Positions 23,301 to 34,106 of a stretch of 64,000 nucleotides of DNA are shown here, piece by piece (the stretch's first letter is position 1; each line of letters opens with the position of its first letter). A model generated the notes under the pieces. It searched no databases, was not told where the DNA came from, and was given only the letters and a program-made list of their open reading frames with translations. Position numbers and translations under genes: made by a program. The stretch is from positions 45,582,295-45,646,294 of the forward strand of contig CM064669.1 of the NCBI GenBank assembly GCA_032717465.1. Direction: 5' to 3'. The stretch comes from Coenobita brevimanus. Its lineage: Eukaryota > Arthropoda > Malacostraca > Decapoda > Coenobitidae.

Positions 23301-24589
23301 CAGTCATGAGGAGCCCAGAAACAGTCTGACGGTTGCTGCTGCTTGACTGATACAATACTGGGTGATGTGGGAAAATGTACAGCTCCTCGTAATATCAGTC
23401 AGTACCCGGCATACGGTTAATACAGACACATATTCCTAAATGAAAATGTTCTCATAATCCAGAACAATGGCCAATGACAACAAAGTAAAAGAAAAACATA
23501 AAAAGTATGTTGGTGTGGGGGAAAAAAATGCATCTCGACAAACACAGTAAGGTGTTCTTGAGCTGTCTGACTACGATGTTCTCCGGTGCTTCACACAGTT
23601 CATTCGGAATGTACATTATTTGTTTTTTATTACATTCCTATATTACATACATTGCAATGTTCCTATGACAGTCACAGCCATACAACAAGGCATGAGAAGC
23701 ACTGTGAACAAAGGATACGGAATGGTAATGACATCTGTCCCTCAGACGGTACTACAGCTACGGTAAGCATTTGACCCATGGTTCATTCTCACACTGACTG
23801 CTATCCCACCACTCTCCCACTAACCCTACCACCCCACTTTTTCACTATTGTGTTGGCCAATCATGGGTGTCCATTCATTCATCTCAAATGACTGAGGTAC
23901 GGGAATACCTTTAGTCGCAACCCTTGCAACAACAACAACACAGCTTAAGCATTCCTAATCACCCATTTCCTGTAAGCACTCCACAAGTTTTCCAATTTCA
24001 TTTGCTCCCAGTTCACTGACTCAAACTTCTCTATTAACTTCAGCTCATATTCATCTGCAATTGCAACATTATCAGCTTCTCTACTTTCAGTTATCACTTA
24101 TTAAACTTCTGGTCATTCTCCTTTTCCCACTTTTCTTGGAGGATCTACTCTTACTCATTTCAAGAGTAGATACAGTGTGAGAATAATGGTGATGGTTGCA
24201 TTAATAAACCAAATACAGCCAGGATTCTGGGGGCTTGAATGATGAGTGAATGGTAGAGTGGCCCACTGGACTGGGCAAACTTGGGCTGTATTATGATGAT
24301 GATGATTGAAAATAAAAAAGTATTCAATATTTTGCTCAATAAGGCTAATTTTCCATGCAATTATGGGCAAGAATGATTTCATACACAAGTCAAATATATT
24401 CTGATCTAATTTGGAGTTGTAGAAAAACAGTGGGGTAAAATTTCTCCATCAATTGGAAGAGACGTCTAGAATTAAGTGGCAACACTGGATGTGTATGGTC
24501 ATCAGGATTTTACTACATATTATAAAACATGGTTCCAATGTTTCTGGGTGTTCTGCCAGATCAATGTCCTACCAGATCCACAGGGAATT
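23301..24589. other. Unassigned DNA
   Basis: No confident gene. Part of 23940-24160 may continue the LINE-B1 antisense sequence. A short (GAT)n tract lies near 24293-24305 and an (ACA)n tract near 23929. Confidence 0.4.
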
Positions 24590-25278
24590 AAATGGAGGGA
24601 GATGAGAGAAATGAAGTCAAGGAGTGACAGGATGTGGAAAGCATGAGTACCTTCAAATACAATAATGTATTTAGGCAGTGTGATAGGTAAAGGTGAAAGT
24701 TTAGAGAGGGAAGTGTAAGAACGAGAACAGCAGTGAAGGAAGGTTGACGGCACAATGAAAGCACTGATAAGGAACAGGGTCGTGACCATGGAAGTACAAA
24801 TGTTACTGCATGACAACATTTGATTCCCACTTTAACATACGGAAGTGAAGCTGGGACTCTGTTGGAAGGAAACAAAAAAAGTGTGTGAGGATTAGAAATG
24901 AATTACAGTAGACCTTCACTTTAATGGACTATTTGAGGGTGAAGCCTGGTTAGATAAAGTCAGTACTGTATTCCATTATATCCGATGGTCACCTGGGGGT
25001 AGGATTTCAAGTATATGTTTGATAGTAAATGAGTACAAGAGCATTTTCTAGTGCTAAAAATGAAACAATACCCATACCACACTACTTGCCCCATAATTCT
25101 GCCCTTTTGCTGCTTGTTTCAAATCCTTGTCATAGCACGTCAATCATCAATCAATCATTTCCTGTGGCACCCCATGGGATGCATAGGGCCTCAATGAACT
25201 CTCTCCACCAATATTTGTCTCTTGCCATCTCCTTCAGGTCCCACCAACACTCCTCTCCTGCTTCTTTTTTCATTGTCC

Positions 25279-26946
25279 TCAACCAGGTTTCCCTTGGCCT
25301 ACCTCTACTTCTTCTTCCTCTAGCAGTCCACTCTGGACATCCTGTATTAAACTACCTTCTTTTCTGTATATGCGCCCCAGCCACTTCCAGCGAGATAGTC
25401 TCACATATTCATTAACTGGTTCCACTTCGTAATATCCCTTACTCTTGCATTTGTAATTCTGTCTTGCCATTTTACCCCAAGAATCCTTCTCAGTATTTTA
25501 TTCTCAAATCCTAATACTTTCTGATCTGATGCAATTGTACTGTACCATGACTCATGCCCATAAATTAAAATTGGTCTAACCATGGACTTGTAAATTTTCA
25601 CTTTAGTATGTACCGAAAGCATATTATTATTCCAAACAGATTTCAACATTCCAACAGGTCGCCAAGCCTGTCTAATCCTCTCCTCAATTTCATTGTTTAA
25701 TGATCCATTAGATGATATAATCGTTCCCAAATATTTAAAGTTTTCTACATTCTTCACCACATTATTCCCAATTACACAATCGATTTGGTTCTCCACGTTC
25801 ATATTAAAAATTTCAGTCTTTCCACAATTTATTACCAATCCCATTTTTTCTCCTTCCTCCACCAGACAATCAAGCACCCTCTGCATCTCATAAATACTTC
25901 CGCAAATCAGTACAATATCATCAGCATAGTCCAAATCCATCAGCTTTTTATTTTCTTTCGTTAATTGCAGCACCTGTTCTCCTTACAACCTTTTTCATAA
26001 CATAATCCATAACCAAAACAAACAACAATGGTGAAAGAACTCCTCCTTGAATCACTCCTGACCTAACTTGAAATGGATCACTCAAAGAACCACCCACCAT
26101 TACCTTACAAAAAGTACCTTCATGCAGGCTTCTAATAATATTTACAAACTTTTCTGGTATACCATAGAATCTCATAATTTTCAACATAGCTCCACGTGAA
26201 ACACTATCAAACGCCTTTTCTAAATCCACAAAACACATACTAAGTGGCATTTTCATCTCATTAGCTTGTTGCATTAGATGCCTTACAATAAAAATCTGAT
26301 CATTACAACCTTGACCCTTTCTAAATCCCGCTTGTTCTTCTCTTAAAATTTTATCAATTACTGGCTCTATTCTGTTCAACAAGATTTTGGAAAAGACTTT
26401 TGCAACTACAGGTGTCAAAGTTATCCCCCTTCAATTGCCACACACACTTAAATCTCCCTTTTTTGGTATTTTTGTAATCACTCCATTTTTCCACTCTTCT
26501 GGAATTCCACCATTATCCCAAGCCACATTAAAAAGTTTCAAAAGCGCATTCATCAACTCGTCATTTTCCACCTTAAGCATTTCAGGGAATATTACATCCT
26601 CTCCTGGGGCCTTAAAATTCTTTAACTCCTTTATAGATTTTGCTACCTCTTCCAAAGTTATATCCCCTGTTTCTATCTGCAAATCTCTCTTGGCTGGCAA
26701 AATGTCCTCTTCAGCTGGGATTGGTCTATTTAGAACAGATTCAAAGTGCTCTTTCCACCTTCCTTTTATATCCAAATCTTTAGTCATCAAATTACCATTT
26801 CTATCTCGTACAGGTATTTCCTTCCTTCTCTTTTCAGTCCCAGTTAACTCCTTTATGGCCTGATACACTGTTCTTGTGCTCTGACCGTCATTTTTACTTA
26901 ATTTCTGTCTCTGTCGCCTTTTCATCATATGGTCTCCCCTTATCAC
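25279..26946 (-). pseudogene. RTE-type reverse transcriptase in three frames
   Basis: Frame 26431-26946 gives LKNFKAPGEDVIFPEMLKVE and IPEEWKNGVITKIPKKGDLS. Frame 25948-26418 gives LNRIEPVIDKILREEQAGFR, CFVDLEKAFDSVSR (palm) and GVIQGGVLSPLLFVLVMDYV. Frame 25401-25973 gives LDYADDIVLICGS (catalytic YADD), FKYLGTIISSNGSLNNEIEE, RPILIYGHESWY and RRILGVKWQDRITNARVRD. A last frame (25279-25470) continues WLGRIYRKEGSL. The order is exactly that of RTE polymerases, and only small indels separate the frames. Confidence 0.85.
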
Positions 26947-28195
26947 GTCTAACGAGTCTTTTTACTTCAGAATGTAAACTCCAGTACTTTGCTCTAAGTA
27001 CTTCAACTACCTGGCCATTAACATGTTGTTCTTCACTTCCTAACTTAGCCTCTTTCCTTTTCTGAATTGCATTCCATGTTTCATCTGACATCCACTTTTT
27101 CCTTCTCGCCTTTCCCTTTTTCTTAATAGTAACCTTAGCGCTCTCATGCAAAACCTCTTTTACCTCTCTCCACATTTGATTAATATCATTGTCTTCAGAT
27201 TCCATCAAAGTCTGCAGGACTAGAAACCTGCTCCTACATTTCCACCGAAACTTTTCCCTCGTGCTCTCATCACTTCTCAGCTCATCCAAATCATAATTAT
27301 TACCTCCTGTACAATTACCATTAATGTTTCTCTTAAGTTTTATTTTAATCTTTGACACAACAAGTTGATGATCACTACCTATATCTGCCCCCCTCCTTAT
27401 GCAAACATCTTGCAAATAACTCCTATGCCTTCTGCTAATTGCAATGTGGTCAATCTGGTTACAATATTTACCATATGGTGAAATCCAAGTAGTCTTATGT
27501 ATTTTTCTATGCTCAAAGATAGTTCCACCAATTACATGGTCATTTGCCAAACAAAAGCTTCCAAGTCGCACCCCATTTTCGTTCCTTATACCAACACCCT
27601 CCTTACCCATACAATCTTCAAAGCCATCCCTACTACTGCCAACAATCGCATTAAAATCACCAATGCAAACTAGCACATCATGTCTTGCCACTCTATTCAC
27701 TACATCCTGCAGCTTCTCATAAAAGTCATCCTTCATTTCATCAGCAGCCTCATTTGTCAGAGCATACCCTACAACCATACTGATATTACCATGGTCAGAT
27801 TTTAAATGAGCATAAAACAAGCGCTTATTAATTGGTTCAAACTCACATACTGCCCTACAAGCACCTCTACTCAGCAGTAAGCCTACTCCTTGGTAATGAT
27901 TTCCATCACTCCTACCAGAAACCAACATAGTAATACCATCTTCCAAATTCATTTTATCAACTCCAAGCAACCTCGTTTCTGTAAGAGCACAAATATCCAT
28001 CTTGTATTCCTTGAACACTGAAATAAGCTCTTCCATTTTACCAGGTTGATTGAGAGTTTGAACATTCCAGTTTCCTATTCTTAAGGTTCTTTTTGGATGC
28101 ATAAACTTATTTTTACACCGTGGGATTCTTAGCACCCCATGCCCACTTAAGGGCTGCACGGGACTGAGGGCCATTGCTTCATCACCAGAGTTCAT
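26894..28195 (-). pseudogene. RTE-type AP endonuclease (433 codons)
   Basis: The frame opens with an ATG followed by a Pro-rich leader. It then shows the endonuclease blocks in order: RIGNWNVQTLNQPGKM (Asn block, ~38-53), MDICALTETRLLG (catalytic Glu, ~70), FYAHLKSDHGNISMVVGYAL, VLVCIGDFNAIVG (GDFN, ~175), IDHIAISRR, and GADIGSDHQLVVSKI (SDH, ~270). All catalytic residues that can be judged are present. Such proteins are often mis-annotated as craniofacial development protein 2. After ~290 it runs into the basic linker before the reverse transcriptase and ends by frameshift. Confidence 0.85.
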
Positions 28196-29117
28196 TAAGA
28201 TTTCTTAGGCAGAAAAATATTTTACCCTGGAGCCAATGCCAGTGACTCGCAGGAACCAGACAGTGGAGAGAGGAAATTAACTAAATGAAAGTAAAATGCA
28301 GAGGGTTTGGACAGACAATGTACAAGGGAAAGAAAGAGAGCAAAGAGAATGTAGATAAAAGTGTCCCTTTTAGTCGCCTCTTACGACAAGCAGGGAATAC
28401 TTCTATAATTACAAGTACAACTCACCAATCATGATGGGGGAAGGGCAACTTCAGGCCAGGTTGGTGCAACTGAAGAAAGAAACACATGTACTGCGACCCA
28501 CTGCTGCCCATTCAACAGACACTATTACAGTCAATGGAAGTTCGGTGGCATTTGTAGTGTCAGTATTCAGTATCTGCTATACTGGGGTCCTCTATGGTAA
28601 GGGTCTACTGTATATTCAGAGGAGCATATAGAGTTATGAGGGATACAGACAGATAAAATAATAATATTAAGGAGTGTTGTGGTGCTGATGTGGATGTGTT
28701 AGAAAGTGTTGGAGAAGTACCCTGATCTGGTTTGGTCATGTTGTGAGAATGGAGAATGAGAAACCGACTATAGAGTGTATGTGAGTGGGCTGGAGTGAAA
28801 GAGGGGAAGGCGAAGATTGAGAATGATGTGGAAGGAAGCGGTCCAGATTATGGTACTTAACTGAAGATGGTGTGAGCTGGAGGAAAGGAAGGCTGATGGC
28901 AATGGAAAGAGTGACATGAAGGTGATTTGTCTGTGGCCACCCTTTTCCACAATTTAGATGGGCTCAAAAATTGCATACTAACAGATAACTGATGAATTTA
29001 ACAGGCTTGATAAAAAGGACAGTATAGCATAAAACTATACAAAAGCAATATTTATCTAGACAGCCCTGAGTGATTATGAATAAAGTCAATGTCCCAACAT
29101 ACCCTTAGGCAGCATAC

Positions 29118-29300
29118 CTGCTTGTAAATCTGTTTGCCCCTGTGACTGGCAGCATTCTTGAGTGCCTGGAGAAGGGCTGAACAGAGATTTGAGTCTCCAA
29201 GAGCTTCCAAACGCATCACTCTCTTCACTGCTCGTCTCACCTCACGTGGCTTCCCACTGTATGTGCCTAAGCTCACTACATCAGATGAGAACACCAGTAT
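29118..29300 (-). CDS. Host gene exon 3 of 3 seen: vWA domain, ITIH-like (partial)
   Basis: This 183-bp exon (61 codons, phase 0 to 0) has a CAG acceptor on its upper side and a CAG|GTATGC donor below. It reads ILVFSSDVVSLGTYSGKPRE, then VRRAVKRVMRLEALGDSNLC, SALLQALKNA and SHRGKQIYKQ. Joined to the previous exon it restores DSFEILVFSSDV, the second strand of a von Willebrand A domain as in ITIH heavy chains (DxFNI..FSS). The ALGDSNL word occupies the place of the conserved Thr metal-binding loop (G.TN), with Ser for Thr. No further exon is recognisable at lower coordinates, so the next intron exceeds the window or its exons escaped me. Confidence 0.82.
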
Positions 29301-29369
29301 CTGTTGGCATCCCAAAAGGTGTCTTAAATAAGCTAAATACTTCTCAAAATAATAAACACATATAATATA

Positions 29370-29720
29370 TGCAGGTGGCAGTGACCATCATTCACTCACC
29401 TAATGTTGTGCTGCCTACTTCTTCACAAGGTGACTATACTGAATGACTAACCTAATGGTTTCCTGTAACCCAGGAAATCATTTACAGTGTTGGGTGGTAA
29501 CCATATGCCAATAGCCAAATAACAGGGTGATGTGGGGCTTACTATGGTGCCCATTAAGTAGATGGAAAGGTGCAAAAGCAGTGTCCATCCAGAAGCTAAA
29601 CCTCCACACTCTTCTCTGCAACCCATGGTGGCAAGGTACTGTTCACAACATGGGATAGCCCTGCTGGGGGACCTGCTTTCCTATGGTTGATGGATCTGCT
29701 CATCCAAAAAGGTTGAGTTT
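29370..29720 (+). repeat. SINE-T-like head fragment in the host intron
   Basis: The segment begins with ATTCACTCACCTAATGTTGT and contains TGGTTTCCTGTAACCCAGGAAA and TGGGTGGTAACCATATGCC, all diagnostic of the SINE-T head. After about 29540 the sequence departs from the other copies. It may be a different subfamily or a truncated copy joined to unrelated DNA. Confidence 0.5.
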
Positions 29721-30304
29721 ATTACTACTACTACTATTACTACACATATAAAAAGAAATTTTAATACACCATCATCATTAGCTCAACTCTGTGTCACAAC
29801 AACACAGGCAGAGATGGGGAATCTTAAGAATGAATGTTTACTCTCACATAGAACACGGATCAGAAAATAAATGTCAGAAATATAATATTTTCTACTCCTG
29901 TATTGTATATGCTGCAAGCCTCTCTTGTCATGAGTACTCCCAAGCATTTTTCTCACAACAATGTAACCTATTGGACCCCTTTCAATATTCTTTTCAGTCT
30001 CTCTAAATCATGTATATCTGTGTGCATCTTTGTGCTTAAATATGAATTACTAATATATAACCTTATTTCCTTCCAAGCCCTTTGGTCTCCATCGATCCTC
30101 AGTCTTCCATTGCACTGCAAAAGAACCCATTACTCCATTTACAGGGCTGTTGTTAAGTCTCCCAGTCAGGTTACCCATTGCAAACATACTATAATACCAT
30201 AAAGTTTTATAAGCTGTACTGTACAGAACCTCAAAACAAATTTCCATAAGCACAATAATACAACTGAAATATCTGGTAATCACTCTAATATCTAATGAAC
30301 TAAC

Positions 30305-30478
30305 CTCAAAGGAATCATCTCTGTGGATTGAGTGAAGTGCAGCAGACAGTGCGCCTTGGAGTTCTGGCAGTCGTGTTTTCCGCATCGAATGGGACACATC
30401 AAGTACGTACACCGTGTGAGTCCTCAGGGGTGACATGGGTTCCGGAGAAAAATAATGGGCAAAGAAACTTCCCTCACG
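30305..30478 (-). CDS. Host gene exon 2 of 3 seen: vWA MIDAS exon, ITIH-like
   Basis: This 174-bp exon (58 codons, phase 0 to 0) has acceptor TTCACCAG and donor GAG|GTTAGT. It encodes REGSFFAHYFSPEPMSPLRT, then HTVYVLDVSHSMRKTRLPEL, then ALSAALHSIHRDDSFE. The FAHYFSPE word before the first strand and VLDVSHSM, an intact metal-ion-dependent adhesion site (DxSxS), are hallmarks of ITIH heavy-chain vWA domains. In vertebrates these proteins bind hyaluronan and serine-protease inhibitors outside the cell; the arthropod role is unknown. The intron to exon 1 is 8,068 bp and full of transposons. Confidence 0.85.
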
Positions 30479-30821
30479 CTGGTGAAGAGATTATGCATGA
30501 GAAACGAACATGAAAGAAGATGAAGAAGCATGAAAACATAACAAAGAAATAATGAACATACCAGGGTGAGCAAGCATACACACACACACAAAAATCAGCA
30601 GAAGACAGGGTGTGTGTGCTGGGCGGCCCCTCAGGACCCCCCAGGCCCTGTCTTCCCCCTGACTATGGAAAAGCTCACTCCCACTGACCGGGCTAATGTA
30701 TGGCCTGGTCTCCACTGTAGGTGGAGGAAATCTAAAAATGAACGAATGAGCAAAGAGTAACCTAAAATATATTTAGTACATGGGATACATAATACTGCAC
30801 CTCCCATATATACAACATAAT

Positions 30822-31665
30822 ACATCTATCTATTGCCAGACGCCTTAATCCCATAAGGGATGTCCATCCATCCATCCATCATCCAATCCTACATTGCCCC
30901 ATGAGGAGTGTAGGAGCCCGGGGCTAGGCAGTTGGTCTCGACATTTAAGATGAGAGTGACCAGCCTCACTCATCCCTGAGTGGCATTACATGAGCAATCA
31001 ACCCCAACCACTCCTTGGATATAAACCTGCACCAGCTCAATCCGACTGGAGCACAATGATTACCCACTAAACCACCAGGTGCCAAAATTTGGCTATATGG
31101 TTACCACCCAGCATAGTAAATGATTTCCTGGTGTACAGGAAACCATTTGGCTTGTCACTCAGTGTAGAGTCACCCACAGGCAGAAGGAAAAGGAAAGAAT
31201 GAAGGATAACAAGACAGAAGAGGGAGTGTTAAGTCAACCGTAGGCAGAAGGACAAGGAAAGAATGAAGGAAAGAACAGACAAGGATGGAAGGAAAGAAGG
31301 ATGGAAGAGAGGAAAGGGCAGACACCCGAGAGCAGCACTACATCGAGTGAGTGGATGGTGAGTCCGCAAACAAATCACCTCCATGTCTTCCTGTCCCCGC
31401 CATTTCACTGCCCTGCTCCCAGCTCACACCTCCCTCTCTCATACACCTCTCCACTCCATCCCTCCATCTCATCCTTGGCTTCCCCCTCCCTCTTCCCCCC
31501 TCCACCTCACTCATATACACTCTCCTCATCAGTCTTTCACTCTCCATCCTCACCACATAGCCAAACCACTTCAATGTGTTTCTTCTAACGCTTCCTATCA
31601 CATCCACATGCACACCACAACACTCCTTCACATAATACTGTACCTTACATGTATACAGCACAATA
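30822..31665 (-). mobile_element. LINE-B3: 5'-truncated LINE with SINE-T inside
   Basis: On the minus strand the frame 31338-31661 gives CGVHVDVIGSVRRNTLKWFG, YVVRMESERLMRRVYMSEVE and RMRWRDGVERCMREGGVSWE, the C-terminus of LINE-B. The 3' end GGGATTAAGGCGTCTGGCAA plus (TAGA)n is at 30822-30861, separated from the coding part by SINE-T (30866-31361). The 4-bp GGAC (minus strand) is duplicated around the SINE. The whole lies in the host intron. Confidence 0.75.
30866..31361 (-). mobile_element. SINE-T copy 2, full-length, minus strand
   Basis: This 496-bp copy has the same order as copy 1: CATTCACTC-like start, CTTTCCTTCATTC runs, TGGTTTCCTGTACACCAGGA, box A-like GGTTTAGTGGGTAATCAT, box B-like GGTTTATATCC and a short (GGAT)n tail. 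It is inserted in the 3' untranslated part of LINE-B3 with a short (4-bp) duplication. The empty site agrees with LINE-B7. Confidence 0.72.
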
Positions 31666-31739
31666 CATAAACAGTATTTATTTTCCTACATCTGTCTGTC
31701 AACAATAAGATGTCATAATCCCAGGGAGAGTGACCATTA

Positions 31740-32345
31740 ACAAATCACTGTCACTCTTTTCTCTGCTATCAGCCTGCTCTCCTCCTACCTTGGGCCAATC
31801 TTATTCAAATACTTTTCAACCCTGTCCCTCCACCTCATTCTCATGATCACCCTCCCTTTTCGCTCCTATACCTCATACTCACATACTCATTCCAAGTCCG
31901 CCTCTCATTCTCCATTCTCTCCAGCTGGCCAACCTATCTTAGAGATTTCTTCAAAATTTCCTCCACATCTATTTCAACACCTCAATGCTCTCACTCTTCC
32001 CTATTTGCCTGTCTGTCTCTCCAAGTGACTACACATGATTCTCTCAGATAATTATTCCCACTTCGCTAACTCTTAACTTGTGTCCTTCCAGCAAGGTTCA
32101 AACTTTGCTTCCATATGTCAGAATGAGGATCAAGATAACCTCTTTGTTTCCAGGCTTATCTTATTCTCTAACACCAGTGTTAATGTACCTGCAGTCTTCC
32201 TTCCCTGATGTGCACTTTCGTGCACTTCATCCTCTGAACTCCAGATCTAAATTATCACATCACATAAATATACGAAGTCAGTGAGTTACCCATTTCCTTA
32301 CCATTCAGCCTCACTATGCACTTGACTGTTTCCTCTCAAAAACTT
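31740..32345 (-). pseudogene. LINE-B4: decayed C-terminal half of LINE-B
   Basis: Antisense to the plus strand, the region follows the LINE-B order: segments matching YLGSV.., a Ser/Lys-rich stretch before LTYGSEAW (complement of TTCCATATGTCAGAATGAGG), the TNE.. repeat, and RMENERR-like sequence near 31905. All frames are broken. It abuts LINE-B5 at its upper end, next to a (TATC)n tract. Confidence 0.5.
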
Positions 32346-32349
32346 GAAC

Positions 32350-33300
32350 TTTACTATCTATCTATCTATCTATAGCCCGACGCCCTAATCCCGCAGAGGG
32401 TGGCCGCAGACAAAACGCCTCCAAGTCACTCTGACACCCACCATTTGACTCCCCTCCCCCCAACTCACCCCCCCCTCCCTCATATACCTCTCAACTCCAT
32501 CCCTCCACCTCATCCTCGGTCTACCTCTCCCTCTCCCTCCCTACCTCACCTACATACACCCTCTTAGTCAGTCTTTCATTCTCCATTCTCTCCACATGTC
32601 CAAACCACCTCAGTGTATTTCTCCTAATCTTTTCAACCACATCCACATCTACCCCACAACGTTCCTTCACTTCTTCATTCGTCAACCTGTCCCTCCACGT
32701 CACTCCACATGCTCCTCTCAAGTAACTCTTAGCTAAATTCATTTGCAAATTTCATTTCTGACACACACATAAACTCTTTATGTGTGTGTCAGAAATGAAA
32801 TTTGCAAATGAATTGAACCTTTCATCAAGCCCTGCAACTCCCATGTATCTTCACTTGACAGTATAGTATCATCAGCAGACAACAATACAGACATTTTTAA
32901 TGCTCTACCCTCTCTTACTAAGGATATTTCAACATCAAACGCCCTACCTTGCATTTCTTTTATAATACCCTCCATACATTTTTATTGAACAACCACAGAA
33001 ACAAGACAAACCCCTGTTTTAGTCCAACATTTAAGTCAAAGAACTCTCCTAATTCATTTTCCACATGCACTGTCCCCTTGTCCTCTCATAAATATTGTGC
33101 TCAATATTCAACAATTTCCTGTTTACTCCATTTATTCTCTGCACCGTCTTCATTCCATGTCTGCCTACTCCTTCATGTGCTTTCTCCAGATCTATGAAGA
33201 CAGCATACAACTCTTTCCCTTCTCTAATTTCTTTTCTGTTATACGTCCCTTCCCCATCACTCTTGCCTTCAATGTCTCAGCTAAGTACCCTAGCCCATGA
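32350..33300 (-). pseudogene. LINE-B5: reverse transcriptase with internal deletion and hairpin
   Basis: Reading the minus strand: YAVFIDLEKAHEGVGRHGM-like palm start (33230 region), ALKMSVLLSADDTILSSEDT (RT block 5, F/YADD changed to SADD), WELQGLMK, then a sudden jump to YLRGACGVTWRDRLTNEEVK and ERCGVDVDVVEKIRRNTLRW. It ends with CGGCCACCCTCTGCGGGATT and (TAGA)n at 32350-32378. About 250 codons between the ELQGL block and the GVTWRDRL block are missing. The perfect palindrome at 32736-32814 sits exactly at that junction. Confidence 0.7.
32736..32814. repeat. Perfect 38-bp inverted repeat with 3-bp loop
   Basis: The arm AATTCATTTGCAAATTTCAT and the following TTCTGACACACACATAAA are repeated in inverse orientation after the loop CTC (32774-32776). 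All 38 positions pair. It lies at the deletion junction of LINE-B5 and has no counterpart in the other LINE-B copies. A perfect palindrome of this size should be unstable, so it is likely young. Confidence 0.9.
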
Positions 33301-33460
33301 CCTCTCTACTCCTACAGGGATCATAAACAATTGGATGGATGAAGATAGAGGCAGATACAGCAGTCAGTTTGGAGTTTGGGATGATTTATCATGTCACAAA
33401 CCTGCTGAGTTTTTACAAGAGAGTGATGGATATCATACATGAAAGAAAAGGCTAGTTAGA

Positions 33461-33597
33461 ATGGTCTATCTGGATTTGATGAAAGTGTTTGATACAGTGC
33501 CACACAATAGACTGCAAGGGAAATTAAAAACTACTGCAGGGATAAATGGCAAATTGCTAAAATGGATGGAAAATTATCTAGTAGGAAGACAAATGTG
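33461..33597 (+). pseudogene. LINE-F palm domain before the first 5S-SINE
   Basis: The frame MVYLDLMKVFDTVPHNRLQG... continues to LKWMENYLVGRQ and is cut by the 5S-SINE at 33598. The matching continuation (VN.YKT, then QTVTSGAPQGSV-like sequence) lies at 33794-33871. Confidence 0.7.
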
Positions 33598-33781
33598 GGT
33601 CTGGTTAGTACTTGGATGGGTGACCGCCTGGGAACACCAGATGCTGTTGGCATAACGTTCTCCCTACGTGTCAAGTGGGGTTGGTGGAGGATTAGTGCCC
33701 CTCCCTGTAAAACAATTAACTCTAAGCCCTTGGCCACCCCGTTTGGGATACATGACGTCTGGCAATGAATGAATGAAAAAA
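33598..33781 (+). mobile_element. 5S-SINE copy 1, 5'-truncated
   Basis: The insertion starts inside the 5S rRNA sequence (GGTCTGGTTAGTACTTGGAT, then GGGTGACCGCCTGGGAACAC). It continues with the SINE body (CAAGTGGGGTTGGTGGAGGA) and ends TGGCCACCCCGTTTGGGATA ... GTCTGGCAA(TGAA)n. It is flanked by a perfect 12-bp duplication AAGACAAATGTG (33586-33597, 33782-33793). An 8-bp insertion after CTGTTGGCAT distinguishes it from copy 3. 5' truncation plus a target duplication is the signature of LINE-driven retrotransposition. Confidence 0.85.
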
Positions 33782-33879
33782 AAGACAAATGTGAACAGTT
33801 ATAAGACATAAGTACTCTAAATGGCAGACTGTGACCAGTGGAGCACCACAAGGCTCAGTTTTGGCTCCTATTATGTTTA

Positions 33880-34106
33880 TTCATTTTCATTCATTCATTG
33901 CCAGACGCCATGTATCCCAGACGGGGTGGCCAAGGGCTTAGAGTTAATTGTTTTACAGGGAGGGGCACTAATCCTCCACCAACCCCACTTGACGTAGGGA
34001 TGCCAACAGCATCTGGTGTTCCCAGGCGGTCACCCATCCAAGTACTAACCAGACCCAACGTTGCTTAACTTCGCTGATCGAACGGGAAGCGGTGTACTCA
34101 ACGTGG
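33880..34106 (-). mobile_element. 5S-SINE copy 2, nearly full-length, minus strand
   Basis: On the minus strand it reads CCACGTTGAGTACACCGCTT, CGATCAGCGAAGTTAAGCAA, GGTTAGTACTTGGATGGGTG, then the same body and tail as copy 3, with a (TGAA)n tail at 33880-33900. The 8-bp duplication TATGTTTA (33872-33879, 34107-34114) flanks it. It is inserted about 100 bp from copy 1 in the opposite orientation, inside the same LINE-F. Confidence 0.85.

Larger units (their letters stand above)
25139..28410 (-). mobile_element. LINE-D: near full-length RTE-clade LINE
   Basis: The element reads, on the minus strand, 5' leader (ending with the word GTCGTAAGAGGCGACTAAAA near 28390), endonuclease, reverse transcriptase, short C-terminal domain and a 3' end with a few ATTG units (25139-25160). 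Tetranucleotide 3' tails and the endonuclease style fit the RTE/BovB clade. It interrupts Tig6. The polyprotein is broken by at least three frameshifts but is otherwise well kept, so it may be one of the younger insertions. Borders are good to about 10 bp. Confidence 0.78.
24906..28610. mobile_element. Tig6: pogo-like MITE interrupted by an RTE element
   Basis: The ends are CAGTAGACCTTCACTTTAAT (left) and, reverse-complemented, CAGTAGACCCTTACCATAGA (right), with TA outside (24904-24905, 28611-28612). Without the 3.27-kb RTE insertion the element is about 430 bp. It is the same family as Tig8 (36349-36813) in opposite orientation. Shared words include CCCATAATTNTGCCCTTTTG and ATCCTTGTCATAGCAC on one side, and GGGCAANTTCAGGCCANGTT on the other. 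No coding capacity. Confidence 0.7.
24590..28965 (+). mobile_element. LINE-B2: LINE split by Tig6, which itself holds an RTE element
   Basis: LINE-B sequence runs from about 24590 to 24905 (STFKY...., then IPTLTYGSEAGTLLEGN) and resumes at 28613. There the equivalents of ERCGVDVDVMGSVRRNTLRW and the 3' words TTTGTCTGTGGCCACCC follow. Comparison with LINE-B7 (61431-62338) shows that the sequence on the two sides of the TA is continuous (AGAAATGA.TTA / TATTCAGAGGAGCAT). The 3.7 kb between is Tig6 plus the RTE element. The copy is full of stops. Confidence 0.75.

Noticed and set aside
31301..31588. Ser/Pro-rich plus-strand protein
   Set aside because: It is antisense to the LINE-B3 C-terminus (RRNTLKWFG... 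on the minus strand).
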